DNA of 64,000 nucleotides. Origin: Arachis hypogaea. Taxonomy: Eukaryota; Streptophyta; Magnoliopsida; Fabales; Fabaceae. A program made the position numbers and the translations under genes. Shown here piece by piece: positions 19,491-30,570 of the stretch (position 1 is its first letter; every line of letters begins with the position of its first letter). The stretch is from the NCBI RefSeq assembly GCF_003086295.3, contig NC_092054.1, positions 53,613,353-53,677,352 on the forward strand. The letters are read 5' to 3'. The notes below the pieces were generated by a model. The model was not told the DNA's origin. It searched no databases and saw only the letters and a list, made by a program, of their open reading frames with translations.

Positions 19491-20094
19491 CCTGAAAGAA
19501 GAGAAAAAGAAGAACAGAAACCCAAAAACAATGATAGAAAACAAATAAAATATGAGTGGGTAATGCCAAATAATAAGAGTCTCAATTACATGGTAGCTAC
19601 AACACGCAAGTGAGAAGACAATAGAAGCAGATGGTAAATCAAAAGTGCAAAAATTTACAACAATGGGGAAAAGAGTGTGGGTAATGCAAGAAAATATAAA
19701 TTCATGTCAATGCAAAAGGAATACGAGTATTATAAAAGATTAGCATTGATTTAAGTAATATTACCCAACAGTGTAGAACAAGTCACTAAGCACCAAAATA
19801 ATACCAGAAAAAGATACAACAGTTGACTGAGAACATTTAACACCAATAGAAAAATAATAAAATTTAGAAAAGAAAATAAAAATATGCACAAAATTAAAAT
19901 ACAATGAATGAAAGTATGCAAATAAATTAAGTAAAATAGAATGAAAATGAAGAGGGATGAGAGGTTAAAAAGATGAAGAAGAAGAAAGTAAGAAGGTGGA
20001 AAGAAAGAATAAGAAAAGATAGAAGAAAGAAGAAAGAATGATAATAGAAAGTTAAGTAGGATTGGAGAAGAAAAGATAGGAATTCTGGCGCTGA
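19491..20094 (-). other. Purine/pyrimidine-biased spacer (composite X)
   Basis: On the minus strand this is the pyrimidine-rich spacer between CpG array and extra-ORF remnant, comparable to 2761-3343 in A. An open frame at 19751-20233 reads through low-complexity sequence and is not supported. Confidence 0.5.
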
Positions 20095-20610
20095 TCTGGA
20101 TAAACTGTGCGTCGCATGCTTGCACGCATTCGCATGGTTGGCGATATTTTTCAGGTGAGGCGGACGCGTGGGTGACGCAGACGCGTGACCTGATTTTCGC
20201 TATTGGCGCGAGTGTAGCCTCGTGCACGCACAACTCTCTGTTTTATACGCTAATTGCCAAAATTCAAGGTGACGCATGCGCGTGGGTGACACGCACGCGT
20301 GAATGGCCTCTTTTTGAAAAATGACACAGACGCGTGGGGCACGCGTTCGCGTGATAGGGCTTGTGCTTCCAGCATCATTCCAGCCCCACTCCATCATAAC
20401 TCTCTACCATATACCTCTTTACGTCGATTTTGTAGGGTCACGCGTGCGCATGGGTGCCGCGCACGCGTGGGAGGCTGATTTTTCAAATGACACGGACGCG
20501 TAGGGCACGCTCTCGCATGACTCTCTGCTTCTTTTCTTCATTGTTTCGAATGCACGTATGACGCGGACGCGTCAGCGATGCTTGTGCGTCGCGTGCGAAA
20601 TTTTTTTTAA
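20095..20610 (-). repeat. CpG palindromic array in the X spacer
   Basis: Words GACGCGTGGGTGACGC, CACGCGTTCGCGTGA and ACGCGGACGCGTC recur. It occupies the same place as the arrays at 2240-2760 (A), 35570-36110 (D) and 53216-53640 (E). Confidence 0.75.
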
Positions 20611-20690
20611 TATATGCAGAATGTAAATGCAGATGCATGCTATATGTAGAGATTATGAGAAGAGTCATTAAAAAAAGCAAAATAGAATTT

Positions 20691-22199
20691 TGACGAACGG
20701 ATTTCTACTAGTAAAGAAATTCACAAATAATATCTCGTTGAAAGTATAGTTTCTAAACCAACAGAGAATCCTTTCGTACAAAAGTTTGGTTGTCACAAGT
20801 AACAAAACCCAATAAAATTTATAACTGAAGTATTTAAACCTCGGGTCGTCTCTCAAGGAATGGCAAGGAAGTATGATTTATTATTGGTTATGGAAAAGGT
20901 ATAATTTTAGGTTTTTGAAATAGGGAGCAGGAAAATAAATTGGCAATAAAGTAAATTAATTATCATGAACACCAGTGCAAGGTATAAGAACTGGAAATCC
21001 GATCCCAGTTATCCTTATCAGGTGTGATGAGAATTGTTTATTGCTCCCACTTAGTTAACCTTTACTAAATAAAGGAAAGTCAAGTGGACTAATTAATTTG
21101 ATTCCTTAAGTCCTAGTCAACTCCTGTGGAAAGACTAGCTTTAGAGGGATCCAAATCAATCAGCAAATTCCAATTTTCAATCAACAGCTGAGTTTGATAA
21201 CTCAAGTGTCACCAATTACTCAACCAAAGCAAAAGGGGGAAAAATCTAAATTATTTATATCATAAATAGAAGAAAGCAATCATAAATCTGAAATACCTCA
21301 ATGTGTATTAAATAAGAAAATCAATCCTAACATGGGATTCATAAATCAATATTGGGAAAATAAACAAACTAAAGTAATAGAATAAATAAAAGTAGAAGAG
21401 GACATAAATTAAAGGAACATTGAACCTGGAATGAAGAAGAAGTAATCCTAAAACTAAGAGAAATCCTAATCCTAAAACCTAAGAGAAAGGAGAGAGCCTC
21501 TCTCTCTAGAATCTACATCTAAAACCTAAAATTGTGAATAATGAATGTTGTGTTTGAATAGATGGATTCTCCCACTTTATAGCCTCTAATCTGTGTTTTC
21601 TAGGCCGAAAACTGGGTCAAAAACAGCCCAAAAATCACCCCCAACGATTTCTGGTACGTCCAGCATGCGGCAAAGTCACGCGTGAGTGTCGTCCACGCGT
21701 TCGCGCGGATTGAGTTTTTGCCAGGTCATGCGTGCACGTGATCCACGCGTGTGCATTGCCTATCTTCATGGAAGCTATAGCAAATTATATATCGTTACGA
21801 AGCCCCAGATGTTAGCTTTCCAATGCAACTAGAACCGCCTCATTTGGACCTCTGTAGTTCAAATTATGGCCGTTTGAGTGCAAAGAGGTCAGGCTGGACA
21901 ACTTAGCAATTTCTTCAACTTCTTGTATTCCTTCCACTTTTGCATGCTTTCTTTCCATCCTTTAAGCCATTCCTACCCTATAAACCTTGAAAACACTTAA
22001 CACACATATCAAGGCATCGAATGATATAAAGGGAAATTAATATTTGGTAATTTAAAGGCTCAAAAAACATGTTTTCAATCATAGCACAAGATTAGGAAGG
22101 AAAATGTAAAACCATGCAATTAGTATGAATAAGTGTGCAAAGACTTGATGAAAACCACTCAATTGAGCACAAGATAAACCATAAAATAGTGGTTTATCA
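20691..22199 (-). repeat. Middle LTR of composite X (diverged)
   Basis: On the minus strand it starts TGATAAACCACTATTTTATG at 22199 and ends CGTTCGTCA at 20691. It is same-family but visibly more diverged from both outer LTRs. To its right (22200 on) a polypurine tract and 3' interior follow as for a 3' LTR. To its left the sequence ATTTTGACG resembles a primer-site flank but no primer site is present. Confidence 0.8.
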
Positions 22200-22955
22200 A
22201 CCTCCCTACACTTAAAGATTAGCATGTCTTCATGCTTAGCTTAAGGAGATAAAACAAATGAGTAGGGAAAAGTAAGACTCATGCAATGCAATGCAACCTA
22301 TGTATATGAATGCAACTATATGATAAAATGATTTTGCCTACTTAGTTAAAATAAACAAGTTCTTCAAGACAAAAATAACTCAAATTTCACTAATTTAAAT
22401 TGTACAGTAAAAACAAGTAAACTTGTAGGAAGACAGCTCATGAAAGCAGGGGACATAGAATTAAGCATTTGAACCCTCACTGATGGTGTATGTGCACTCT
22501 AGTCTCTCTAGTGTATAGGGTAATCACTCTACTCTTCTCTAATCATGCTTTCTAAACCTTGTTCTTCACCTAACCAATCAACAAGTATTTAATGTACCAA
22601 TGCAAACATCATGAGGTCTTTTCAAGGTTGTAATGGGGCCAAGGTAAGGGTGAGGGTATATATATGGCTAAGTGAGCTATAAATTGAATCCTTGATTATC
22701 ATAAGCTTTCACCTAACATACATACTCTATTTTCTTCTTAAATCATCCTTAGCTACCCAAAATTTTCCCACTTTTGCATTACATACTCATGCATCAACTT
22801 TTCTCTTAACTTGTATCACATATGCATTGATTTTTTTCATTAAACTTAACATTGCATTCGGGTAATTTTGTCCCCTTATTTAATTACTTATTTATTCATT
22901 TATGCTGAAAATATATTTTTATTATTATTTTTTTATTTTATTTTTTTTATATGGA
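22200..22955 (-). other. Second 3' interior fragment in composite X
   Basis: On the minus strand this holds AAGTGTAGGGAGG (the tract before the middle LTR) and AT-rich blocks homologous to 18039-18870. It breaks off near 22955 and joins the post-ORF region that precedes the twin hairpin. It therefore lacks the internal tract, extra-ORF remnant and CpG array. Confidence 0.6.
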
Positions 22956-23061
22956 GGATGCAAAATGAAGATGCTGATGCAGATGTTATGAATGACACTA
23001 ATAAACATAAAGCAGAATAAAATAAAATAAAACTAAGACTGAAAAGGAACAATTATACCAT

Positions 23062-23111
23062 GGTGGGTTGTCTCCCACCTAGCACTTTTAGTTAAAGTCC
23101 TTAAGTTGGAT
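23062..23111 (-). promoter_or_regulatory. Twin-hairpin element (composite X)
   Basis: On the minus strand hairpin 1 is TCC/GGA around AACTTAA with a flanking A-C mismatch (23111-23097). Hairpin 2 is GGTGGG/CCCACC around AGACAA (23079-23062). It starts 17 bases after the ORF stop, and ATG GTA TAA follows directly. Confidence 0.65.
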
Positions 23112-23128
23112 ATTTGGGGAGCCCCTTG

Positions 23129-24754
23129 TTATGGTGGCTTGTGCTTGAACTCATCCAGGAATCTCCACCAATGTTTGTAATTCCAATGGCCTCCGGGATC
23201 CCATACTAGTTGCATAAAGCCTTCAAGCAAATTAAAGCAAGTGACATGGCCCCAAGAGTGTTGATTGTTGGAATGAATTCCGGGGTCCCAAATCTTACTT
23301 TTGCACCCGTTTTTATGCTGATCATCATTGTTCCAACTGGGTGGTAAGCAATCCGAATTCTCACTGAGGCATCCAAACAGCTTCCTAGACCCATACAATT
23401 TAGTATTCTTCCAACCATGATAATTCAGCCGTGAGCTTCCTACCACAATGAACCTAGGATTGTGTTGCCAACCACTAACCATCTACCTCTTATTCTTATA
23501 GCCACAAAGAGCTCTAAGTTGCCCATCTGTCTCAAGCAAAGCATATTCAAGTGGGCTAATTAAGCTTAGAGATGACAGATTTACCCACTTGAATGAAGGG
23601 ATGGATGGTGATGGCTTTGGGGGAGAGGTCTCCAACAACCTTGGCAAGGTGATCTCTAGTTCCATTCCCTTGGGCTCTTCTTTGACAACTTCCACCTCTT
23701 TGCAAGCTTCTTCAATATCAACCTCTTCCTCTTGGTAGCTTTCTTCCAATTTGATCTCTTCTTCATTGTTTACCAAGGGCATGGGAGGTTGTGCTTCTTC
23801 TTCTTTAATCTCTATGTCAAGTCCAATGGGAGAGGATTCAAATGTAGATAAGAATTCATCAATGATTGAATCCATCTCTTGATCATCCCCTTCAAAATCT
23901 TCAACCATGATATGCCTTGGAGGTTGTACACCCTCCTCAACATCAAATTCAAACTCCTTAGAAGGGGGTTCTATGACTGGGCTTTCGCATGGATGTTCCG
24001 CATCTCCTAAGTCTTCGACCACTTCTTCTTCTTTGATAATCTCGGCTTCTTCCACTTGTTCCAATACAAAGTCATGCTCCTTACTGTCCACCGGAGCTTC
24101 TAGTGTCTCCTTCGTACTACGTTCTTCATTAGATTCTCCACATGAAGCCATGGGGGTTCCTTGAGTGTCCAAACTTCGGGAAGCTAATTGATTTATCGCT
24201 TTTTCCAGTTGATGAAGGGTTGCATGAAATTGATCTACTGTTTCCTTGAGGCGAGCTTGTGATTCTTAGCTCGATGGATATGAACATGGTGCATATGAAG
24301 GTAGTGGTTCTTGGGGGTAATTGGATTGGAATTGGGGTGGGTAAGGGTTAGGGTCATATGGAGGTGAATGGTTATAGGTGGCTTGTGAGTATGGTGGTTC
24401 AAAGCTATGTTGAGGAGATGGTTCATTGGCATATGATGGAGCTTGCTCGTAACTACAAGGGGGTCCACCATATCTATCATCTTGGTACGCACCTCGGAAT
24501 GGCTCTTGACCATAGTAATTTGGTGGAGGTGGTTTGTCACGGAGGGGTCCACCATAACTATTGTCTTGGCATGCATTATAGGATGGTCGTTGTCCATGGT
24601 ATCTTGGAAGGTGTTGTTGCCGAAAGGGTTGATCAGATCCTCGTGGCTCCTTCCATCTTTGATTCTTCCAACCTTGATGCATGTTCCTGTTATAGCTTCC
24701 ATTCCTTTCAACAACATTAGAACCAAACTCAAAGCGACGGGGCTGAGAACTCAT
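23129..24754 (-). pseudogene. Single ORF of non-autonomous composite X, best-preserved copy
   Basis: It starts at the ATG at 24754 (MSSQPRRFEFGSNVVERNGS) and ends at 23129. Only two in-frame stops (24268-24266 and about 23482) interrupt about 540 codons. The N-terminal part is rich in Pro, Tyr and Gln with repeated YGGP, the centre is strongly acidic (runs such as EEVDIEEACKEVEVVKEE), and the C-terminal part has SGWQHNPRFIVVGSSRLN, GSRKLFGCLSENS and the closing WWRFLDEFKHKPP. It is about the same length and order as in A and E. No pol motif is visible. A gag-like or RNA-binding role is possible but unproven. Confidence 0.75.
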
Positions 24755-24845
24755 AGTAACTAATAAAAATTAAAAAAAATAAAAACAAAAAAACAAGAAA
24801 AATAAAATATTTACAATAACCAATAATAAGGCACACAATTGCAAT

Positions 24846-24863
24846 TCCTCGGCATCGGTGCCA
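24846..24863 (-). promoter_or_regulatory. Primer-binding site (degenerate), composite X
   Basis: The minus strand reads TGGCACCGATGCCGAGGA, with three mismatches to the tRNA-Asp complement, three bases from the LTR end at 24867. Confidence 0.7.
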
Positions 24864-24866
24864 TTT

Positions 24867-26390
24867 TGACGAACGGATTCTTGCTAGTAAAGAAATTTAC
24901 AAATAAATTCCCGTTGTAAGTATAGTTTCTAAACCAACAGAAAATCCTTTCGTACAAAAGTTTTGGTTGTCACTTAAGCAAACCCAATAAAATTGATAAC
25001 CGAAGTATTGAAACTTCGGGTCGTCTTCTCAAGGAATTGCAGGGAGGTGTATTTATTATTAGTTATGGGTTTTTGCTTTCTGAGAAATTTTAAGAGTTGA
25101 ATAACAGAAATAAATAATTGTAAATTAACGCAATGAAAATTAAAAGAGATTTATATATTCTAATTAAAATGCCTTGAATGGAAGAATGATTAATTGGAAG
25201 TTCTATCCTTGTTGGAATTCTCTCAAGTGTAGTATAAAGAGGTTGTTATTTTCACTTTGTTAACCCTTACTAAATAAAGGAAAGTCAAGTGATTGAGCTA
25301 ACTCTTATTCGCAAATCCTAGTCCTCTCCCTTGGGAAGCTCTAGCGTTAGTAAATAGAGAATTAGCCAACAACTTCCAAATTAACTATCCACTTGAGCAT
25401 TCCAACTCAAGTGTCTCCTCTCCTCTTAATCAATTCATCAATTAAAGCTAAGAATGTAAAAAGCTAAATTAAAATCATAAATCTGGAATACCTCAAATTG
25501 CATTAAATATAAAATCAAATCTAACAAGAAGAGTTCATAAGCCAATTTGGCTAAATAAGTAATTACCAAGAGAAATTGATAAACTAAAGTACTAGGATAA
25601 ATAAAAGTAGATAAGAGAAACTAAATTAAAAGAACATTGAACCTGGAATTGAGAAGAAGCAATCCTAAAATTAAGAGAAATCCTAAATCCTAAATCCTAA
25701 AACTTAAGAGAGAGGAGAGAGCCTCTCTCTCTCTCTCTAAAACTACATCTAAAACCTAAAATTGTGAATATGAAAGTTGTGTTTGAATGGATGGATCCCC
25801 CACTTTATAGCCTTTAATATGTGTTTTCTGGGCCGAAAACTGGGTCAAAAATAGCCCAGAAATCGCCCCCAGCATTTTCTGATAATTCTGCAGATCACGA
25901 AGGTCACGCGTACGCGTCAGTCACGCGTGCGCGTCATTTGGCATTTTTCCTTGTCACGCGTACGCGTCGTCCACGTGTGCGCGTCATTCGTGCAGACTTC
26001 AATCCACGCGTTCGCGTCAGGCACGCGCACGCATCGCTACAATTTTCTCCATTATGCGCGCTCGCGTGAGCCATGCGTGCGCGTCGGTGTTCGCTGGTCA
26101 TCTCCTTACTTTCTTGTGTTCCTTCCATTTTTGCAAGCTTTCTCTCCATTTTCTAAGCCATTCCTGCCCTATAAAGCCTGAAACACATAACACACGGATC
26201 ACGACATCGAATGGTATAAAGGAGAATTAAAATATATTAATTAAAGATCTCGTAGGAAGCAAGTTTTCAACCATAGAATAAAACTAGGACGGAAAATATA
26301 AAATCATGCAATTAGTATGAATAAGTGGGTGATGACTTGATGAAACCACTCAATAAAACACAAGATAAACCATAAAATAGTGGTTTATCA
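24867..26390 (-). repeat. Right outer (5') LTR of composite X
   Basis: Plus-strand ends are TGACGAACGG and GGTTTATCA; 1524 bp. It carries a CpG array at about 25900-26095 and the TATA block at about 25800. It joins directly to integrase coding of element C at 26391. Confidence 0.85.
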
Positions 26391-26806
26391 TGGAGCTTGA
26401 ACATAGAGCTTTTTGGGCTCTAAAGATGTTGAACTTTCATAATCAAGCTGCTGGGGAAAGAAGATTGCTATAGCTCAATGAGTTAGATGAATTCAGATCT
26501 CAAGCTTATGAAAATACTGAGATTTACAAGGAGAAAATAAAGAAATGGCATGATCAAAGGCTAGCAAGAAGAGAGTTCATAGAAGGTCAAAAGGTGCTGT
26601 TATATAACTCAAGGCTCAAGTTTTTCCCAGGGAAGCTGAAGTCAAGATGGTCTGGACCATTCACAATCATCAAAGCTTCTCCTTTTGGTCATGTGGAGCT
26701 TATAGATGACAAAACACATAGGACTTTCATTATTAATGGCCATAAACTTAAGCACTACTTGGGAGACTCATTGGATGAGCAAAGAGTGAACTATAACCTC
26801 AATTGA
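26391..26806 (+). pseudogene. Integrase C-terminal part (element C)
   Basis: The frame enters at ELEHRAFWALKMLNFHNQ, then LNELDEFRSQAYENTEIYKE, KKWHDQRLARREFIEGQKV and LKFFPGKLKSRWSGPFTIIK, the GPF/Y-type C-terminal module of Ty3 integrases, and ends at TGA 26804-26806. One in-frame TAG replaces a conserved Gln codon before LNELDEF. The zinc finger and DDE core are missing because of the X-associated deletion. Integrase normally inserts the cDNA into nuclear DNA; this remnant cannot. G (59442-60530) and D (36282-37400) keep the fuller version. Confidence 0.8.
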
Positions 26807-26818
26807 AGAGGAAGGATT

Positions 26819-26865
26819 GTCAAGCTAGTGACGTTAAAGAAGCGCTAGTTGGGAGGCACCCCAAC
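26819..26865 (+). promoter_or_regulatory. Twin-hairpin element after the integrase stop (element C)
   Basis: Hairpin 1 is GTCA (26819-26822) with TGAC (26829-26832). Hairpin 2 is GTTGGG (26848-26853) with CCCAAC (26860-26865) around AGGCAC. Both stems differ from A/D (GTCC/GGAC, GGTGGG/CCCACC) by paired changes. It begins 12 bases after the stop. Confidence 0.65.
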
Positions 26866-27898
26866 ACTCATATCCTTTCCATTTCAGTTTTTTTTTTAGA
26901 ATTAGCTTATGTTTAGTCACTTAGGTTGTTTTTTTTTTCAATTTAAATTGTTAGTTGTTTAGTTGTTAGTTTCTTTGAATTGAACTTTAAAAGTCTCTCT
27001 AGCTTGCTAGAAGTGCAACCTTGCATGCTATACTATATGATGTTGATTAGTTGGGTTGAGAAGCTAGCTAGAGAGCTAAGTTTGGTATGGCCACTAACCC
27101 ACTTAAATTGAGCTTACATCAAATTAATTGAACTAATCTTAAGAGTAAGCCCAAATTTAATTTTGGTGTAGCCACCACCATAAGAGATCCATGCGTACAG
27201 CCCAATTAATTTATGTGTGAAGGCAATTAGTATATTGGTTGGATGAATGAATGGACTACTTTATTGTGTACAGATACAGTGGAAGTGGAAGAGTGTGAAA
27301 GAATGAAATTGATTCCACTCATTATGTATACAAATAAAGTTTAATCATTGGCCAATTACTAGATGCAAGGAATCTAAGTTTGGTGTCCAAGAGACACACA
27401 AACTGAATGGCATTTAATTGAAGGAATGTGAAGCAAATTTTTATCACTAATGAGGGTTTATAACTGAATTTTTAGTAAAGAGGTGGGGCCCAAATGGCAT
27501 TGATCAATCATAAAGTCAAGGAGTCAAAGAGTACTTCACACTTTGAACTCAAAAATCAGATGAAAGCTGAAGAGATAGGGGTTGGCGCCTCTCCCCACAC
27601 TGGGCGCCACTCCCAAGTGGGAAAACATTCAATTTTTGCTATTAATTCCTACCTTCCAGACCTCTCCTCTCACTCCTATATATTACACTCACCCTTCCAT
27701 CTTTTCCACACTACAAATTCCCCTCTCTTCATCCGAAACTCTCACCTTTCCTTCTCTACATTCTTTCTTTCTTTCTTTGTTCTTGCTTCTTGATTGGGAC
27801 AATCAAGTCTTAAGTTTGGTGTTGAAGCAAACCTTTGATTTGCTTTCCTTATTTCAACCTTCTTTCAACCCTTTTCAACTCATCTTATCTCATTCAAA
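26866..27898 (+). other. Spacer between pol and extra ORF (element C)
   Basis: AT-rich, with T tracts (26890, 26930). The word AAGTTTGGTGT appears at about 27372 and 27812 and resembles the FIDEL-type polypurine tract. Two GGCGCC-type words lie at about 27586-27611. Pyrimidine-rich CTTTCTTTCTTTCTTTG is at about 27764-27780. No gene is seen. Confidence 0.5.
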
Positions 27899-29430
27899 TA
27901 GCACCACCAAAGGCCACTGGATCAAAGAAAAGAAAGACTAAGGAAGCTGGCTCTGGCTCATCAAGCTACAATGAGTTCAAATTCCTCTCATTCTTCCACC
28001 AAAACCAGTTTTATGGGTGGGTAAGTGAGAGACAAATAATTCCTGAAGTTGGCTTCCAACTAGGGAGAGATGAACACAGGGAGATCACCATTGAGATCAA
28101 TAATAGAGGCTGGACTATCCTTTGCAATCCACCAAAGAAGGTGGTGGAGAGCCTAGTAAGGGAGTTCTATGCCAATGCTGTCCCTCAACCTGGACAAGAA
28201 TATGACTACCAAAGCTATGTGTGGGGGAAAAGCATTGATTATAGCCCTGCAAACTTGGAAAGGATGCTAGAGGTGAGGCGAACAAGTTCTACATGAAGCT
28301 ATAAAGAAAAAGTGAAACAAATTGATCCTGGGTTTGAAGAGATATTAAATGAGATTTGTGTCCTTAATGTTCAATGGATTAATGACAAATATGGAAGGCC
28401 AAACCAGCTGAGAAGAAGAGACTTGAGCCCTCAAGCTAGAGGGTGGCTAGACTTTGTGAGAAGATCCCTCAACCCCACCTCCAACACTTTAGAGGTTACT
28501 TTGGAAAGGACTGTATTAATCTACAGCATAATGAAGGGGGAGAACATCAATGTGGGGGAGATGATAGCGAATAACATTTACAGGGTGTTGAAGAGCACCA
28601 AGGATAGCACAAGACTTGCCTTCCCAAGCATCATCCAGTGGCTTTGTGATGAGGCTAGAGTGGAGAAGGTAATTGATGAGACATTGGTTGAGCAAGACAA
28701 ACCAATCACTGCAAAGAAGATGGAGAAAGTGGTGGCCATCAACCCACTACAAAGAGCCAAGGAATACAGGGCTCATGTGCTAAGACCACAAGGGCCACCA
28801 CAACAAGAATAAGCTTATGTTCAAGCACCATTTCCACAACTACAAGCACCAATTCCACAGTTCCAAGCACAATTTCCAAAAGGTTTTAATTGGAAATAGA
28901 TGCAAGGAAACGTTCACCAAATGCAAGGGGACATCAACCATCTGAGAGAGGATGTAACTCAACTTAGGGAGCAACAAAAATAATGGGACCAAATGCAAGA
29001 AAGTATCCAGCAACTCTAAGGGAGTGTGGAGTACATGAAGGAGCAGCAGGGACAATTTTACTGGAGAGAGATGCAAGGCAGCCTCAACAAGATCATGGAG
29101 CAAAACTTAGTGCAACAGAGGAACCTTGCTGAATTTAGGTCCCTATATGAGGTAAGGACCACATCAAGGAAGCAGTATGATATAAACACACAAGCGAAGT
29201 TGAATCACTTGTGTAATGTGGTGGCCACCTTGAATCCTGGTTATCCAACATTCATGCAAGATATGGAAAAGTTGAGTGCTAGGCAAGAAGAGATACTAGT
29301 CAAGCACAAAGGGGATGAAAGAATTTATATGAGGAGTCTAGGCTTTTGGAAGCCAAGAGACACCTCTGCACAAGAAGGAACCTCCACTAAAAAGAATGGT
29401 GATGAGTCCTCCAAAAAGAATGATAAATGA
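27899..29430 (+). pseudogene. 3' extra ORF of element C (putative plant transposon protein domain plus coiled coil), broken
   Basis: By comparison with G (MAPKSGKT at 58335) the start here is ATAGCACCACCAAAG, so the ATG has changed to ATA. The frame reads GSKKRKTKEAGSG, then WVSERQIIPEVGFQLGRDEH, NNRGWTILCNPPKKVVESLV and REFYANAV. After a stop at 28294 come VQWINDKYGRPNQLRRRDLS, ARGWLDFVRRSLNPTSNTLE and RTVLIYSIMKGENINVGEMI. This is the domain annotated in plants as putative plant transposon protein (PF20167, from memory). Gln-rich repeats and a coiled coil (about 28813-29150) follow, and the frame ends at TGA 29428-29430. Several stops break it. Athila relatives have been called env-like here, but I see no clear signal peptide or membrane anchor. 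Confidence 0.7.
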
Positions 29431-30408
29431 AAAGGGCCTATGCATTGAAGCTGCTCAAGAATACAAGGTTGTTGAGTCCCATGGTTGAATTTTATCTTCT
29501 GAATTTTTGCTTAATAGTTTGCATTAATATGTTAGCTGTTGTTTAGTTTCTTATGTTTCAGAAGTCTTTCTATGAGTCCTTTAAGTTTTTATTTGAATTT
29601 GAGAAAGAAAATGTCCTTTTGTTAAGTCTGCATTTCATCAATAAAAGTAGTTTGCTTTCATAAAAATCAATGATGAGTTGTTGCAAAAAACAAGAGCAAG
29701 AGACTAAGACCCAAGTGAGATAATTCAAAACTTAGAGATGAGGAACAAAGTATGGAATCATGAATAAAATCTGAAAGTAAGTAGACCATAATGAACACTT
29801 GGACATAGAGGACACAACAAGTAGAGGCCAAAGATGACCCTTGAATATCCATAGAACCAAGGAGTAGTAAGCAAAAGAACCAAGGCTCTGAGCATTAACT
29901 ACTAGGATTTAAGAAAGAAACAAGTAGCTCAAAGAGCCAAGATCCTAGTATATACTTGTGGTGAAGATGTGTCAAGAAGAGAGACCTGAGCAAGTAAATT
30001 TTTAGGGGTGTTTCAACACCTAGTACCCTAAAACTAATTGGTTTGGGAGTGCTAATTGAAAGCTTAACCTAAAGGGTCGTCTTGAGATAAAACACTTAGA
30101 GTCGTGGTCAATCAAGAAAACAAAAGAGGAATAAAAAGAAAAGAAAAACAATAACAAATCTTACTACTTCAAGGTGACAATCAATAGAAAGGGCTCTTAA
30201 GACAAGCACTTAAAAGAGATCCTCAAAAGTCTAGGAGTTCATTGTGATATGATGATAACAAAGTTCATGCATGAATTGATGTTTCGCCTCTAATTCTAAT
30301 TGAGAATGCATCTCTTCAGGGTCAAGTCTAAATCAATTTAGAACAATTCACATTGATGTTGTGATGACTTGCATCATCTACCTCTTTCTCTTATCTAAAA
30401 GGACCATA
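29431..30408 (+). other. Region holding the start of the element C 3' LTR
   Basis: No gene. The equivalent part of the 5' LTR is missing, so the LTR start cannot be set by comparison. A purine run followed by TGTTTCAACACC near 30014 is one candidate start; an A/G-rich tract at about 30115-30160 is another possible polypurine tract. Confidence 0.3.
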
Positions 30409-30570
30409 GAAATAGTGAAATCTCATTCAATCAATGCAATTTCATGAACTAAATGATGAATTTTATGGTACATTGCTTTGAAATGAGTTTTGCTTGAATT
30501 TCAGGTGAAAAGAGCAACAAAAGAAGAAGGAAGCAAGAAAGAGGAGCTGGGCGTATGTGCTGGGCGTGCC
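30409..30570 (+). repeat. 3' LTR of element C, left segment
   Basis: ATAGAAATAGTGAAATCTC to GGGCGTGCC aligns with 9102-9271 of the 5' LTR and continues at 42105 after element D. Confidence 0.85.
30566..30570. repeat. Target-site duplication GTGCC, left copy (element D)
   Basis: GTGCC directly precedes the D LTR start TGACG at 30571; the partner is at 42100-42104. The intact site is visible in the other C LTR as GGGCATGCCACTTGG (9258-9272). Confidence 0.9.

Larger units (their letters stand above)
16517..26390 (-). mobile_element. Composite X: three Athila-like LTRs with two partial interiors, inserted in element C
   Basis: In minus-strand order: LTR (26390-24867), primer site, single ORF, twin hairpin, a 3' internal fragment, a middle LTR (22199-20691), a second interior without primer site or ORF (20690-18022), and LTR (18021-16517). 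The two outer LTRs are much more alike than either is to the middle one. The left outer LTR lacks its last about nine bases. The host has lost about 1.1 kb of RNase H/integrase at the junction. This looks like inter-element recombination or a nested insertion followed by deletion. Confidence 0.75.

Noticed and set aside
19751..20233. 160-codon minus-strand frame with Phe/Leu/Ser-rich end
   Set aside because: It starts in the CpG array and runs through a pyrimidine tract; the same place in A and E does not keep the frame.
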